Shown here in pieces: positions 1-8,784 of a stretch of 64,000 nucleotides of DNA. The DNA comes from Longimicrobium sp. (GTDB lineage: Bacteria; Gemmatimonadota; Gemmatimonadetes; Longimicrobiales; Longimicrobiaceae), in the NCBI RefSeq assembly GCF_036388275.1, contig NZ_DASVSF010000102.1, positions 42,558 through 106,557 on the forward strand, written 5' to 3'. How positions within the stretch are numbered: position 1 is the first letter of the stretch; every line of letters begins with the position of its first letter. The notes beneath the pieces are model-generated. The model did no database searches. It was given only the letters and a program-made list of their open reading frames with translations, and was not told the origin of the DNA. A program made the translations under genes and the position numbers.

Positions 1-1
1 C

Positions 2-2563
2 GCCGCGCCGGACTACATTGGCCGCCACACCTTCATCGGGCGTACGGCGCAGCTCAAGACGCTGAGCGAGTGGGCGCAACCCTCCAATCCCTCCAGTGTC
101 TTGCTCTTTGAAGCCATTGGCGGCAATGGCAAGAGCATGTTGACGTGGGAGTGGACGACGCAGCACGCGACGGCCGACCGCGCCGACTGGGCCGGGCGCT
201 TCTGGTATTCCTTCTATGAGAAAGGCGCCGTTATGCGCGCCTTCTGCCAGCACGCGCTCGCTTACATGACGCAGCAGCCGCTGGAGGTCTTCGAGAAAAA
301 AAACACGGCCGAGATGCGTATCGAACTCCTGGCCCTTCTCCGCCGACAGCCTTGGCTACTCATCCTGGATGGCTTGGAGCGTGTGCTCGTGGCCTACCAT
401 CGCATCGATGCCACCGAGGTGCCTGATGAAGAGGTGAACCGGCCCACCGACAAGGTCCTAGACCGCAATCCATGCGATGCGATTCGTGATGAGGACACGG
501 ACCTCCTCCGCGCGCTCGCCGCCGCCGCTCCGTCGAAGATCCTCATCAGTTCCAGGCTCACCCCGCGGGCGTTGCTGAACCAAGCGGGTATCCCTCTCCC
601 GGGTGTGAAGCCGCTTTCGCTGCCCGGGCTGGACCAGGCGGATGCGGAGGAACTGCTCCGCTCCAGCGGCATTCAGGGCACCTCCCCAGACATCCGCTAC
701 TACCTCACGAACTATTGCGGGAACCACCCGCTCGTCATCGCCGTCCTTGCGGGGCTTATCAATTCGCCCGGGCCGCACCGGGGCAACTTCGACAGCTGGG
801 CTGCCGATCCGGAGTACGGAGCGAAGCTGAACCTCGCCAGTCTGGATCTCATCCAGAGCCGCAACCACATCCTGCGCGCCGCGATGGAGGCGCTGGGGCC
901 TCCCAGCCGTCAGCTTCTCTCCATCGTCGCGTTGCTGAGCAACGCCGTGGACTATGAGACGGTCGCTGCCTTCAACCCGCACCTCCCGCAGGAGCCAAAG
1001 GAAGTGAAGAAGCCAGTCCCGCCAGAGCAACACTGGCGTTGGGGCGCTAGTACTGACGAGGAGAAGGACAAGCTGCGCCAACAACACGAAGCCGCTTTCG
1101 CCGAACGGAAAGCCTACGAGTCCGCGATGCAGGTGTGGCGCGACTCGGAAGCCGTTCGCAAAGCACCCAATAAACTGGGCGAAACCCTTCAGGATCTCGA
1201 AGATCGAGGGCTGCTGCAGTACGATCCCCGCACGAGGCGGTATGACTTGCATCCGGTTGTGCGCGGCGTCGCTGCCGGAGGCATGAAGGCCGAGGACAAA
1301 CAAGGCTACGGCCAGCGCGTGGTGGACCATTACTCCTCGCAGCGGCACAATCCTTATGAGCAGGCCAAGACGATGGAGGATGTGGAGACCGGCCTGAATG
1401 TCGTCCGCACCTTGTTAAAGCTCGGCCGCTATCAACAGGCGGCAGATGCCTACGTGGGTGGTGGTATCTTAGCCGCACTCTTATTCAATCTCGAAGCCCA
1501 TGTGGAAGCTCTCTCGCTACTACGCCACTTTTTCCCAGCATCCTGGGATCAAATGCCGAAGAATGTGGACGCTGCGCGTGCGGTCGGTCTTGCGAGTTCC
1601 GCCGCGATATTCCTGAACTACTGCGGCGAGTACCAACAAGCCGTCTGTGTAGGTGGAGGCGCACTTCGCTTAAGCCTAGAGACAGAAAACTGGACCGGAG
1701 TAGACGCCTTTCTCCTCATCATCTCCGTGGCTCTCTCCGAGCAGGGTCTGTTGGCCAAACGCAGCCGCGTGAATCGCCTCTCCCTTGCTTTCGCCACGGT
1801 CCGGGAGGATGACGAAGCGATCTTCACCGCTCGGTTATTCCTGTTTAACAGTCAGTCCCGCAATGGCCAGTGGCAGGAGGCGGAGGCAACTTGGTCGCTG
1901 CTGGACGGCATGGGACGTGGGTGGTCTCGGGCATCATATCGGCAGGGCAGCGCGGAGTTTTCATTTGCGAAATTTCAATTCTGGCAGGGTACTTTGCACG
2001 AGGATCACCTGACTGCTGCCTCCACTCTCGCGGAGAATGACGGCAACCGCACCGGCCTCCGTTATCTCCACCAACTGGGTGGCTCCTGGCGGCTGGAGAA
2101 CGGCGAATGGACGCTAGCGGCCGCTAATTTCGCCCTAGCCCTGATCATGGCCCGTGAACGCCACCTGGGTGATGACGATTCCGAGACTGGACTCGCCTTG
2201 GCCAAGTTCCACCTCCATCAACTCACTGGCGCCGACGCCCGCAGTGAAGCCGAGCGCCTCGCCCAACTGCGCCACCCCGCGCATCGGTACCTGGCCCTGT
2301 TCTGGCAGGCCATCGGCGACCGCGATCAAGCGAAGCACCACGCCCTTGCTGCCTTCAGGCAGGCCTGGGGCGACGGCGAGCCATATGTTGACCGCTATGA
2401 ACTAACAAAGAGCACCGGACTGCTGAACGAGTTGGGAGTTCCGCTCCCGGATCTCCCGCCCTACGATCCCGCCAAGGACGACCCCTTCCCGTGGGAAGCT
2501 GAGGTCCGTGCCGCTATCGACAAACTTAGCGCCGAGAAAGAAAACCGAGCAGAAAAACCCTAA
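2..2563 (+). CDS. STAND (NB-ARC-like) P-loop ATPase, 5'-truncated by the window edge
   Basis: The reading frame is open from base 2, so the N terminus lies outside the window; 853 residues are visible. Near the left end an FIGR..QL..L segment precedes a Walker A loop (GGNGKS, visible residues 40-45), as in STAND ATPases. LLILDG (119-124) is Walker B, ISSRLTPR is the sensor-like strand, and GNHPL (240-244) corresponds to the GxP motif. A winged-helix-like segment (YDLHPVVRG) follows, and the last half is alpha-helical with TPR-like character. Such proteins are oligomerising switches in signalling and antiphage defence, with the effector usually at the N terminus, which is not visible here. Base composition is lower in GC than the operon that follows, suggesting an acquired gene. 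Family assignment is fairly sure; substrate and effector are unknown. Confidence 0.8.
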   Translation, partial: AAPDYIGRHTFIGRTAQLKTLSEWAQPSNPSSVLLFEAIGGNGKSMLTWEWTTQHATADRADWAGRFWYSFYEKGAVMRAFCQHALAYMTQQPLEVFEKKNTAEMRIELLALLRRQPWLLILDGLERVLVAYHRIDATEVPDEEVNRPTDKVLDRNPCDAIRDEDTDLLRALAAAAPSKILISSRLTPRALLNQAGIPLPGVKPLSLPGLDQADAEELLRSSGIQGTSPDIRYYLTNYCGNHPLVIAVLAGLINSPGPHRGNFDSWAADPEYGAKLNLASLDLIQSRNHILRAAMEALGPPSRQLLSIVALLSNAVDYETVAAFNPHLPQEPKEVKKPVPPEQHWRWGASTDEEKDKLRQQHEAAFAERKAYESAMQVWRDSEAVRKAPNKLGETLQDLEDRGLLQYDPRTRRYDLHPVVRGVAAGGMKAEDKQGYGQRVVDHYSSQRHNPYEQAKTMEDVETGLNVVRTLLKLGRYQQAADAYVGGGILAALLFNLEAHVEALSLLRHFFPASWDQMPKNVDAARAVGLASSAAIFLNYCGEYQQAVCVGGGALRLSLETENWTGVDAFLLIISVALSEQGLLAKRSRVNRLSLAFATVREDDEAIFTARLFLFNSQSRNGQWQEAEATWSLLDGMGRGWSRASYRQGSAEFSFAKFQFWQGTLHEDHLTAASTLAENDGNRTGLRYLHQLGGSWRLENGEWTLAAANFALALIMARERHLGDDDSETGLALAKFHLHQLTGADARSEAERLAQLRHPAHRYLALFWQAIGDRDQAKHHALAAFRQAWGDGEPYVDRYELTKSTGLLNELGVPLPDLPPYDPAKDDPFPWEAEVRAAIDKLSAEKENRAEKP

Positions 2564-2738
2564 ATGGAACCCGCCTCGGTGACGGCGCAACAATCGCCTG
2601 CAGGGATGCGGACCGAGGATGTTTTCCGCGGACAAAAACCTTGCGCGCCGGCCCCGCACCCGGGCTGGTGAGAGGTGGCCCAAGCCTCTCTTCTTCTCCG
2701 CGTAGGCCTGACGGAGCTGGGACGCGAGGCGCCACGGG

Positions 2739-2767
2739 TTGCACTCAGGCGAGACAACGCCTATATT
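2739..2767 (+). promoter_or_regulatory. Candidate sigma-70 promoter of the rimP-nusA-infB operon
   Basis: TTGCAC and TATATT are separated by 17 bp; the -10 box matches consensus at five of six positions, the -35 at three. Initiation near 2774 would give a leader of roughly 105 nt that contains the hairpin at 2818-2845. The rest of the 316-base gap between the STAND gene and rimP (2564-2738) shows no gene; a small hairpin at 2670-2690 followed by a pyrimidine-rich tract may end the STAND transcript. Confidence 0.5.
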
Positions 2768-2817
2768 CCTTGTTGTCCGAGCATGGCGAGGGGCGCCACG
2801 GACGGTTCGCGCAGCGA

Positions 2818-2845
2818 AGTGGGGTGCGGTTGCCCCGCTTTTTTT
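2818..2845 (+). terminator. Attenuator-like hairpin with T-tract ahead of rimP
   Basis: AGTGGGG pairs with CCCCGCT (one G-U pair) across an 8-nt loop and runs directly into seven T residues. It lies between the candidate promoter and rimP, so it would act on the operon's own leader. Comparable hairpin-plus-U-run leaders precede rimP in many bacteria; NusA-linked autoregulation is a possible role but is an inference. Confidence 0.55.
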
Positions 2846-2879
2846 ATTGCCCTGAAAACGGCAACGAGGGGGAGGCGGC

Positions 2880-3371
2880 GTGGCGGACGAAACCCTTGCC
2901 GCGGAGATGGCCCAGCGCGTCGAAGAGCTGGGCTACGAGATGGTGGAGCTGGAGCAGGCCGGAAGTCGCGCGCGGCCCATCCTGCGCCTTTCCATCGACC
3001 GCCCCGACAGCAAGCCCGGCGAGCCCGCCGTAAGCCTGGACGACTGCAGCCGCGTCAGCCGCGCGCTGGAGCCCTGGCTGGACCAGCGCGAAGGGCTCTC
3101 CGACCGCTACGTGATCGAGGTTTCCTCGCCCGGCGTGGAGCGCCCGCTGACGAAGCCCCGCGACTGGGACCGCTTCGCCGGGGCCGAGGTGGCGATCAAG
3201 ACGCGCGTGCCGGTCGAAGGGCGCGGCAAGAAGGTGCAGGGAACGCTGGTCGGGCTGCGCGACGGAGAGCGCGTGGCCCTGCAGGTGGACGGCGACGAGG
3301 TGGAAATCCCGCTCGGCGAGATCGAACGGGGGAACCTGGTCTTCCGGTGGGAGCGCGGCCAGAAGCGCTGA
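2880..3371 (+). CDS. rimP: Ribosome maturation factor RimP
   Basis: RimP assists late 30S subunit assembly. The 163-residue product has the family layout: an N-terminal alpha/beta domain with LRLSIDRP and the conserved VSSPGVERPL segment around residues 80-90, then a C-terminal SH3-like barrel (VQGTLVGLRDGERVAL). The start is GTG at 2880, placed just after a GAGGGGGAGG ribosome-binding site. It is the first gene of the rimP-nusA-L7Ae-infB-ylxP-rbfA-truB-ribF operon; nusA follows after 44 bases. Length and order are typical. Confidence 0.95.
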   Translation: MADETLAAEMAQRVEELGYEMVELEQAGSRARPILRLSIDRPDSKPGEPAVSLDDCSRVSRALEPWLDQREGLSDRYVIEVSSPGVERPLTKPRDWDRFAGAEVAIKTRVPVEGRGKKVQGTLVGLRDGERVALQVDGDEVEIPLGEIERGNLVFRWERGQKR

Positions 3372-3415
3372 CGGATGGCGCCCGCGCGCCCGTGACAGAA
3401 AAGGGACCGACTTCC

Positions 3416-4867
3416 ATGAACAACGCAACGCAGGTGCTCGCGGCCTTCCGCGAGATGACGGCCAACAAGGCCATCTCGCGCGACGAGCTGTACGACCTGA
3501 TCAAGGACGGCATTCTCGCCGCCCTGGCCAAGCGCTACGGCCCCAACGTCGAGGCCGAAATCGAAATCGACGAAGCCACCGGCAAGATCGGCATCACCGT
3601 CCTCAAGGAGGTGGTGGCCGAGGTGCAGGACGCGTCGCGCGAAATCCTGCTCGAAGAGGCGCGCTGGGACGACCCCGAGTTCGAGGTGGGCGACATCCTG
3701 GAGGTGCCCGTGGAGTTCGCCCAGTTCGGGCGCAACGCCGTGATGGCCGCCAAGCAGCGCATTTTGCAGCGCGTTCGCGAGGGCGAGCGGCAGAAGATCC
3801 GCGACGAGTACGAGCACCGCGTGGGCGAGCTGCTTTCCGGCGAGGTGCAGCAGGTGGAGCGTGGCAAGATGGTGCTGCTGCTCAACCGCAGCCGCGACGC
3901 CGACGCCATCGTCCCGTGGAAGGAGCAGAACCCCCGCGAGCGGTTCCGCCAGGGCGAGCCCATCCGCGCCGTGCTCAAGAAGGTCGAGGAAACGCCCAAG
4001 GGCCCGCGCCTGATCCTGTCGCGCGCCGACCCGCTGTTCGTGGCCGCGCTCTTCAAGCTGGAAGTGCCCGAGATCACACAGGGGATCGTGGAGATCCGCG
4101 GCGCCGCCCGCGAAGTGGGCTTCCGCAGCAAGATCGCCGTCAGCTCGCGCGACGAGAGCATCGATCCCGTGGGCGCCTGCGTGGGCCTCAAGGGAAGCCG
4201 CGTCCGCGCGGTGGTGCAGGAGCTGGGCGGCGAGCGCATCGACATCGTGCCCTGGCACCCGGACCCCGAGACGTACGCCAAGCGCGCGTTGGCCCCGGCC
4301 CGCGTGGCCAAGGTGATCTCGGACTACGAGGCCCGCACCATGACGGCCATCGTCGACGAAGACCAGCTGTCGCTGGCCATCGGGCGCAACGGCCAGAACG
4401 TGCGCCTGGCCAGCCAGTTGATCGGCTGGCAGATCGACCTGTTCGGCTCGCGCGAGTGGCTGGAGCGGGGCGCCGAGCGCGCCCTGTTCGGCGGCGGCGA
4501 CGAGGCCGAGTACGAGAGCACCGACTTCGCCCTGCGCGACCTGGACCTGGCACCCGCCACGCTGGCGGCGCTGGAGGCGGCCGGCTACAACACCTTCTTC
4601 GACATCATCGACCTGGAGCGCGAGGACTTCCTGCGCATCCCGGCCATCGGCGCCGCCGAGGCGGACCGCCTGGTGTCGGAAATCGAGCGGCTGACGGTGG
4701 AAGACGAGGACGAGGCCACCGGCGGGTACGAGGACGGCACGGGCGAAGCGTTCCCGGGCTCGGACGAGGGGAACGATGGCGGGGGCGAGGCCTGGACCGA
4801 GGACGGAGAAGGTGCGCCGGACTTGACTTCGGGCGCGGAACCGGAGAATTTGCCGCATTCCGACTGA
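3416..4867 (+). CDS. nusA: Transcription termination/antitermination protein NusA
   Basis: NusA binds RNA polymerase and nascent RNA and modulates pausing, termination and antitermination. The 483-residue protein shows the N-terminal polymerase-binding domain, an S1 domain around residues 135-200, KH1 with GLKG (257-260) and KH2 with IGRNGQN (322-328). A helix-hairpin-helix-like region follows, then an acidic, low-complexity tail (about 430-483). The frame is open far upstream, but ATG at 3416 preceded by AAGGGA and followed by the conserved N terminus is the start. In this operon no ylxR-like gene is seen between nusA and the L7Ae-like gene. Confidence 0.97.
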   Translation: MNNATQVLAAFREMTANKAISRDELYDLIKDGILAALAKRYGPNVEAEIEIDEATGKIGITVLKEVVAEVQDASREILLEEARWDDPEFEVGDILEVPVEFAQFGRNAVMAAKQRILQRVREGERQKIRDEYEHRVGELLSGEVQQVERGKMVLLLNRSRDADAIVPWKEQNPRERFRQGEPIRAVLKKVEETPKGPRLILSRADPLFVAALFKLEVPEITQGIVEIRGAAREVGFRSKIAVSSRDESIDPVGACVGLKGSRVRAVVQELGGERIDIVPWHPDPETYAKRALAPARVAKVISDYEARTMTAIVDEDQLSLAIGRNGQNVRLASQLIGWQIDLFGSREWLERGAERALFGGGDEAEYESTDFALRDLDLAPATLAALEAAGYNTFFDIIDLEREDFLRIPAIGAAEADRLVSEIERLTVEDEDEATGGYEDGTGEAFPGSDEGNDGGGEAWTEDGEGAPDLTSGAEPENLPHSD

Positions 4868-4919
4868 GCCGATCGACGGACCCGCGCCGGGGCAGGGGGA
4901 GCGCGCGCTGCTGAACCTG

Positions 4920-5237
4920 ATGGGGTTGGCCGCGCGCGCCCGAAAGCTGGTGTTCGGCACCGACATGGCCCGCGGGGCCGCCCGCGACGGGTCGCTGGCC
5001 GCCGCGCTGGTGGCGGCCGACGCGTCGCCCACGCAGAGCAAGAAGCTGGTTCCGCTGCTGCAGGCCCGCGGCATACCCTACGCCGTCTGCCTTACGAGAG
5101 CCGACATCGGCGCCGCCATCGGGCGGGGGCCGGTTTCGGCCGTTGGATTCACTGACAAGAGTTTTGCGCGCCGTGCCCTGGAGTTGGCGGGCAGTCCGCC
5201 ACAGGTGCAGGAACGAGCTGGAGGAGAGCCGTACTGA
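4920..5237 (+). CDS. L7Ae/L30e-family RNA-binding protein (YlxQ-like)
   Basis: This small protein of about 105 residues belongs to the L7Ae/L30e/S12e/Gadd45 fold, as does YlxQ, which sits between nusA and infB in many bacteria. Typical features are GLAARARKLVFG at the start, a central AALVAADAS strand and AVGFTDKSFARR at the end. ATG 4920 is used here, but the family normally has a few residues before GLAARARK, and a GGGGGAG ribosome-binding site lies about 7 bases before CTG 4908. A CTG start at 4908 (four residues longer) is therefore plausible. Its TGA overlaps the infB ATG (TGATG), implying coupling. Confidence 0.85.
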   Translation: MGLAARARKLVFGTDMARGAARDGSLAAALVAADASPTQSKKLVPLLQARGIPYAVCLTRADIGAAIGRGPVSAVGFTDKSFARRALELAGSPPQVQERAGGEPY

Positions 5238-8200
5238 TGCGAGTCTTAGAAGTCGCCAAGGAGCTGGGCGTTCCGGCAGAGGCCTTGGTGCACCTCCTCC
5301 GGGAGATGGACGTACCCGTTCGCAGCCACATGAGCGACGTGCCCGAGCAGGCCGTCGCCCGGGTGCGCACCGTCATCGAGCGGGAGCGCCGCCACGGCCA
5401 CGCCGAGGCCGCCGAGGCGGTTTCGGCCGCGCTGGGCGATGCTTCCGCCGCGCCGCGCCGCCGCCGCCGCCGTCGTGAAGACGAGGGCGACGACATTCCC
5501 GCCGAGGCTTCGGCCGAGGTGGCGCCGCCCGCCGCGCCCACCGCCGCCGCGCAGACCGACGTCGACGCCGGCCCCGCCGCCGGCCAGAAGCCGGCGCAGG
5601 CCGACAGCACCGCGTCGCCCATCGCCGACGCGGCCGAGGCCATCGCCGCCGAGGCGGCCATGGAGGCCGCCGACCGCGGCGCCGACCTGGTGACCCGCGG
5701 CGGCCAGCCGCCCAAGGACGTCACGGTGGTCGTGGAGTCGGTGGATACCGACTCGGCGCCGCCGCGCGTGGACGCGGCGCAGCCCGCCGTTCCCGCGCCG
5801 CCCGCCGGCATCGTCGAGGACCGTCCGGCCCGCGCAGACGCCGACGAGCGCCCGGCCCCGCCACGCCGCGACGAGCTGCGCCCGGCCGCCTCCGCGCGCC
5901 CCGGCCTGCAGTCCGCCCGTCCCGGCGGTCCGCAGTCGGCTCGCCCCGGCGGCCAGCCGGGTGGGCCCCAGTCCGCCCGCCCCGGTGGCCCGCAGGGAGG
6001 TCCGCAGTCCGCCCGTCCGGGCGGCCCGCAGGGAGGACCGCAGTCGGCCCGTCCGGGTGGACAGCCCGGCGGCCCGCAGTCCGCGCGTCCGGGTGGCGAC
6101 CGCCGCCCGTCGCCTCCGCCGTCGGTGCGCCCCGGCGCTCCCGCCGGTCCGCGCCCCGTTCGCCCCGAGGGGCAGCAGGCCGGGGGTGACGCGGCCCGTC
6201 CGCCGCGTCCCGAAGGGTTCGTTCCGCGTTCGGCGCGCAGCATGGCGCCGCCCGCGCCGCCGTCCTCGGCCCGCACGCAGTCGTTCGGCGGGCGTCCGGG
6301 CGACACCGCCGGCACCACGCCCACCGGCACCGCCGGTGCGGGCAGCGCCGCGGGGAAGAAGAAGGACCGCAAGAAGGGGAAGAAGGGCCGGGCCGGCGTC
6401 GACCAGGGAGCGGTGGACGACAACTTCCGGAAGACGATGGCCGCGATGGAGACCGGCGGGCGCAAGAAGCGCCGGTCCCCCCGGGACCAGGGCCCCTCGC
6501 AGCACGAGCGCCGCGAAGAGGAGATTTCGCGCCGCCGGGCCGAGGAAGCCACCCAGGTTCGCGTCAACGAGTTCCTTACCGTGGCGGAGCTGGCGGAGCT
6601 GATCGACGTACCGCCCACGCAGCTGATCGGGTCGGCGTTCAAGAACCTGGGGCTGATGGTCACCATCAACCAGCGCCTGGACTTCGACCAGATCGAGCTG
6701 CTGCTGGACGAGTTCGGCTTCAAGGCGGTCCGCGAAGAGGAGTACGGCGCGGACATGGAAGAGGCCGTGGAGGCCGATGCCGCCGAGGACCTGCTTCCGC
6801 GTCCTCCCGTGGTCACCGTCATGGGCCACGTGGACCACGGCAAGACCTCGCTGCTGGACTACATCCGCAAGACCAACGTCATCGCGGGCGAGGCCGGCGG
6901 CATCACGCAGCACATCGGCGCGTACCACGTGGAACTGCAGGACGGCCGCTCGATCGCCTTCCTCGACACCCCGGGCCACGCGGCGTTCACCGCCATGCGT
7001 GCCCGCGGCGCCGAGGTGACGGACGTCGTCATCCTGGTGGTGGCGGCCGACGACTCGGTGATGCCGCAGACCATCGAGGCCATCAGCCACGCCCGCAACG
7101 CCGGCGTGCCGCTGATCGTGGCGGTGAACAAGGTGGACCTGCCCGACGCCAACCCCAACCGCGTGAAGCAGGACCTGCTTCAGCACGGGGTGGTGCTCGA
7201 GGACTTCGGCGGCGACGTGATGAGCGCCGAGGTTTCCGCCAAGAAGGGGCAAGGCATCGAGGCGCTGCTGGAAAAGGTGCTGCTGCTGGCCGACCTGCAG
7301 GAGCTGACCGCCAACCCCAACCGCGACGCGGTGGGCACGGTGATCGAGGCGCAGCTGGACGTGGGCAAGGGGCCGGTGGCCACCGTGCTGGTGACCAACG
7401 GCACCCTTCGCGTGGGCGACCACGTGGTGTGCGGCATGTACAGCGGCCGCATCCGCGCCATGCTCGACGAGCGCAACAAGCCGGTGGCCACGGCCGGACC
7501 GGCCACGCCCGTCCAGATCCTGGGCCTTCCCGGCGTGCCGGGGGCGGGCGACCAGCTGATCTCCATGGAAGCCGACCGCGCGGCCGAGATCGCCCAGACG
7601 CGCCAGCGGCTGGAGCGCGAAAAGCGCATGCGCATCAAGAGCCGCGGCGTGAAGCTGATGGACCTGTCGCGCATGCTGGCCAAGGGCGAGCAGGCGCACC
7701 TGAACCTGGTGATCAAGGGCGACGTGGACGGTTCCGTCCAGGCCCTGGGCGACGCGCTGGAGCAGCTGTCGACCAACGAGGTGCGGGTGCAGGTGATCCA
7801 CCGCGGCGTGGGCGCCATCAACGAGTCCGACGTGCTGCTGGCCACCACCTCGGGTGCCATCGTCATCGGCTTCCACGTCCGCCCCACGGGCGAGGCGCGG
7901 GCCGTGGCCGAGCGCGAGGAGATCGACATCCGCCTCTACAACATCATCTACGAGGCGGTGGAAGAAGTCCGCGCGGCGATGGAGGGGCTGCTTACGCCCG
8001 AGGAGCGCGAGGTCATGCTGGGCACGGCGGAAGTCCGCCAGCTGTTCAAGGTGCCGCGCGTGGGCACGGTGGCCGGCTGCATGGTCACCAGCGGCGTGCT
8101 GGACCGCCGCGGAAAGATCCGCATCGTGCGCGACGCGGTGCAGATCTACGAGGGCGAGCTGGAAAGCCTCAAGCGCTTCAAGGACGATGCGCGCGAGGTG

Positions 8201-8356
8201 CGCGAGGGCTTCGAGTGCGGGTTGAACATCCGCAACTTCAACGACGTCAAGATCGGCGACGTCCTGGAGTGCTACCGCGTGGAAGAGGTGGCCCGCACGC
8301 TGGCTGGTGCGGCCGCCGCTTCGGCGGCGGCGGCCGAGGCCGCGCGCAACGCCTGA
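5237..8356 (+). CDS. infB: Translation initiation factor IF-2
   Basis: IF-2 is the GTPase that brings initiator tRNA to the ribosome. The 1039-residue protein has the N-terminal IF2N motif (VLEVAKELGVPAEALVHLL), then a very long Ala/Pro/Arg/Gly-rich linker to about residue 420, a second IF2N-type helix region, and the G domain. G1 is GHVDHGKT (530-537), G3 is DTPGH (577-581), G4 is NKVD (631-634). Domains II to IV follow; the C terminus is an alanine-rich tail. The linker contains near-identical repeats at the DNA level (see 5908-6096). All catalytic motifs are intact. Start ATG 5237 overlaps the previous stop codon. Confidence 0.97.
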   Translation: MRVLEVAKELGVPAEALVHLLREMDVPVRSHMSDVPEQAVARVRTVIERERRHGHAEAAEAVSAALGDASAAPRRRRRRREDEGDDIPAEASAEVAPPAAPTAAAQTDVDAGPAAGQKPAQADSTASPIADAAEAIAAEAAMEAADRGADLVTRGGQPPKDVTVVVESVDTDSAPPRVDAAQPAVPAPPAGIVEDRPARADADERPAPPRRDELRPAASARPGLQSARPGGPQSARPGGQPGGPQSARPGGPQGGPQSARPGGPQGGPQSARPGGQPGGPQSARPGGDRRPSPPPSVRPGAPAGPRPVRPEGQQAGGDAARPPRPEGFVPRSARSMAPPAPPSSARTQSFGGRPGDTAGTTPTGTAGAGSAAGKKKDRKKGKKGRAGVDQGAVDDNFRKTMAAMETGGRKKRRSPRDQGPSQHERREEEISRRRAEEATQVRVNEFLTVAELAELIDVPPTQLIGSAFKNLGLMVTINQRLDFDQIELLLDEFGFKAVREEEYGADMEEAVEADAAEDLLPRPPVVTVMGHVDHGKTSLLDYIRKTNVIAGEAGGITQHIGAYHVELQDGRSIAFLDTPGHAAFTAMRARGAEVTDVVILVVAADDSVMPQTIEAISHARNAGVPLIVAVNKVDLPDANPNRVKQDLLQHGVVLEDFGGDVMSAEVSAKKGQGIEALLEKVLLLADLQELTANPNRDAVGTVIEAQLDVGKGPVATVLVTNGTLRVGDHVVCGMYSGRIRAMLDERNKPVATAGPATPVQILGLPGVPGAGDQLISMEADRAAEIAQTRQRLEREKRMRIKSRGVKLMDLSRMLAKGEQAHLNLVIKGDVDGSVQALGDALEQLSTNEVRVQVIHRGVGAINESDVLLATTSGAIVIGFHVRPTGEARAVAEREEIDIRLYNIIYEAVEEVRAAMEGLLTPEEREVMLGTAEVRQLFKVPRVGTVAGCMVTSGVLDRRGKIRIVRDAVQIYEGELESLKRFKDDAREVREGFECGLNIRNFNDVKIGDVLECYRVEEVARTLAGAAAASAAAAEAARNA
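5908..6096 (+). repeat. In-frame tandem repeat coding the IF-2 linker
   Basis: Units of about 18-36 bp encode repeated SARPGG(P)QGGPQ-type segments. Third positions vary, but the unit is nearly identical over several copies, which suggests recent expansion or slippage. The encoded linker is flexible and positively charged; copy number is likely to differ between strains. Confidence 0.75.
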
Positions 8357-8375
8357 CCGGCACGGCGGCCGCGCG

Positions 8376-8657
8376 ATGGTCGTGGGGCTGGTGGTCTGGG
8401 AGCTTCACATCCCCGGCTGCGCCTCTCTCAAGGAGAAGCGCTCGGTGGTGAAGAGCCTCAAGGACCGCCTGCACGCGAAGTTCAACGTGTCGGCCGCCGA
8501 AACGGCGCACCAGGACCTGCTTCAGCGGTCCGAGATCGCCGTCACCGTGGTTTCGGGCGACCGGAAGCACGCCCAGTCGGTGCTTTCCTCGGCGGACCGG
8601 CTGGTGGCCGAAGAGGGCAGGGCGCGGATCATCGATTCGTACACGACGTTCTACTAG
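8376..8657 (+). CDS. DUF503 family protein (YlxP-like)
   Basis: A 93-residue protein of the DUF503/YlxP family, a small fold of unknown biochemical role found between infB and rbfA in many genomes. Diagnostic segments are VVGLVVWELHIPGCASLKEKR at the start (described here by its core, IPGCASLKEKRSVVKSLKDR) and RSEIAVTVVSGD in the middle, ending with IIDSYTTFY. The frame is open upstream, but ATG 8376, 19 bases after the infB stop, places the conserved start at residue 1. A role in ribosome biogenesis is guessed only from context. Confidence 0.88.
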   Translation: MVVGLVVWELHIPGCASLKEKRSVVKSLKDRLHAKFNVSAAETAHQDLLQRSEIAVTVVSGDRKHAQSVLSSADRLVAEEGRARIIDSYTTFY

Positions 8658-8659
8658 AC

Positions 8660-8760
8660 GGCGGGGGGACGGAGCGCGGGAACCGGGGACGCTGGCGGCA
8701 ATGGCCTTGCTGTTGCCTGCTGTCCCCGGTCTTCCGTACCCTGTCCCCTCGCCTTTTTCT
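8660..8760. repeat. Large imperfect palindrome with T-rich end between ylxP and rbfA
   Basis: The left arm (from 8660, GCGGGGGGACGG...CCGGGGAC to 8690) is the imperfect reverse complement of the right arm (GTCCCCGG...CTGTCCCC to about 8753), and an inner GCGGCAA/TTGCTGT stem continues the pairing around TGGCC. The whole can fold into one hairpin of more than 40 pairs, followed by TTTTTCTTTTTC. It may work as a terminator or RNA-stability element, or be a dispersed palindromic repeat copy. Confidence 0.65.
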
Positions 8761-8784
8761 TTTTCAGCCGGAGGCTGTGCGCAT

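Noticed and set aside
2526..2757. Short minus-strand frames after the STAND gene
   Set aside because: No plausible start context, and they overlap the promoter of the next operon; compositional shadows.
4188..4553. Long Arg/Pro-rich antisense frames (here and in many genes)
   Set aside because: Expected in 70% GC DNA with strong codon bias; no ribosome-binding site or family similarity.
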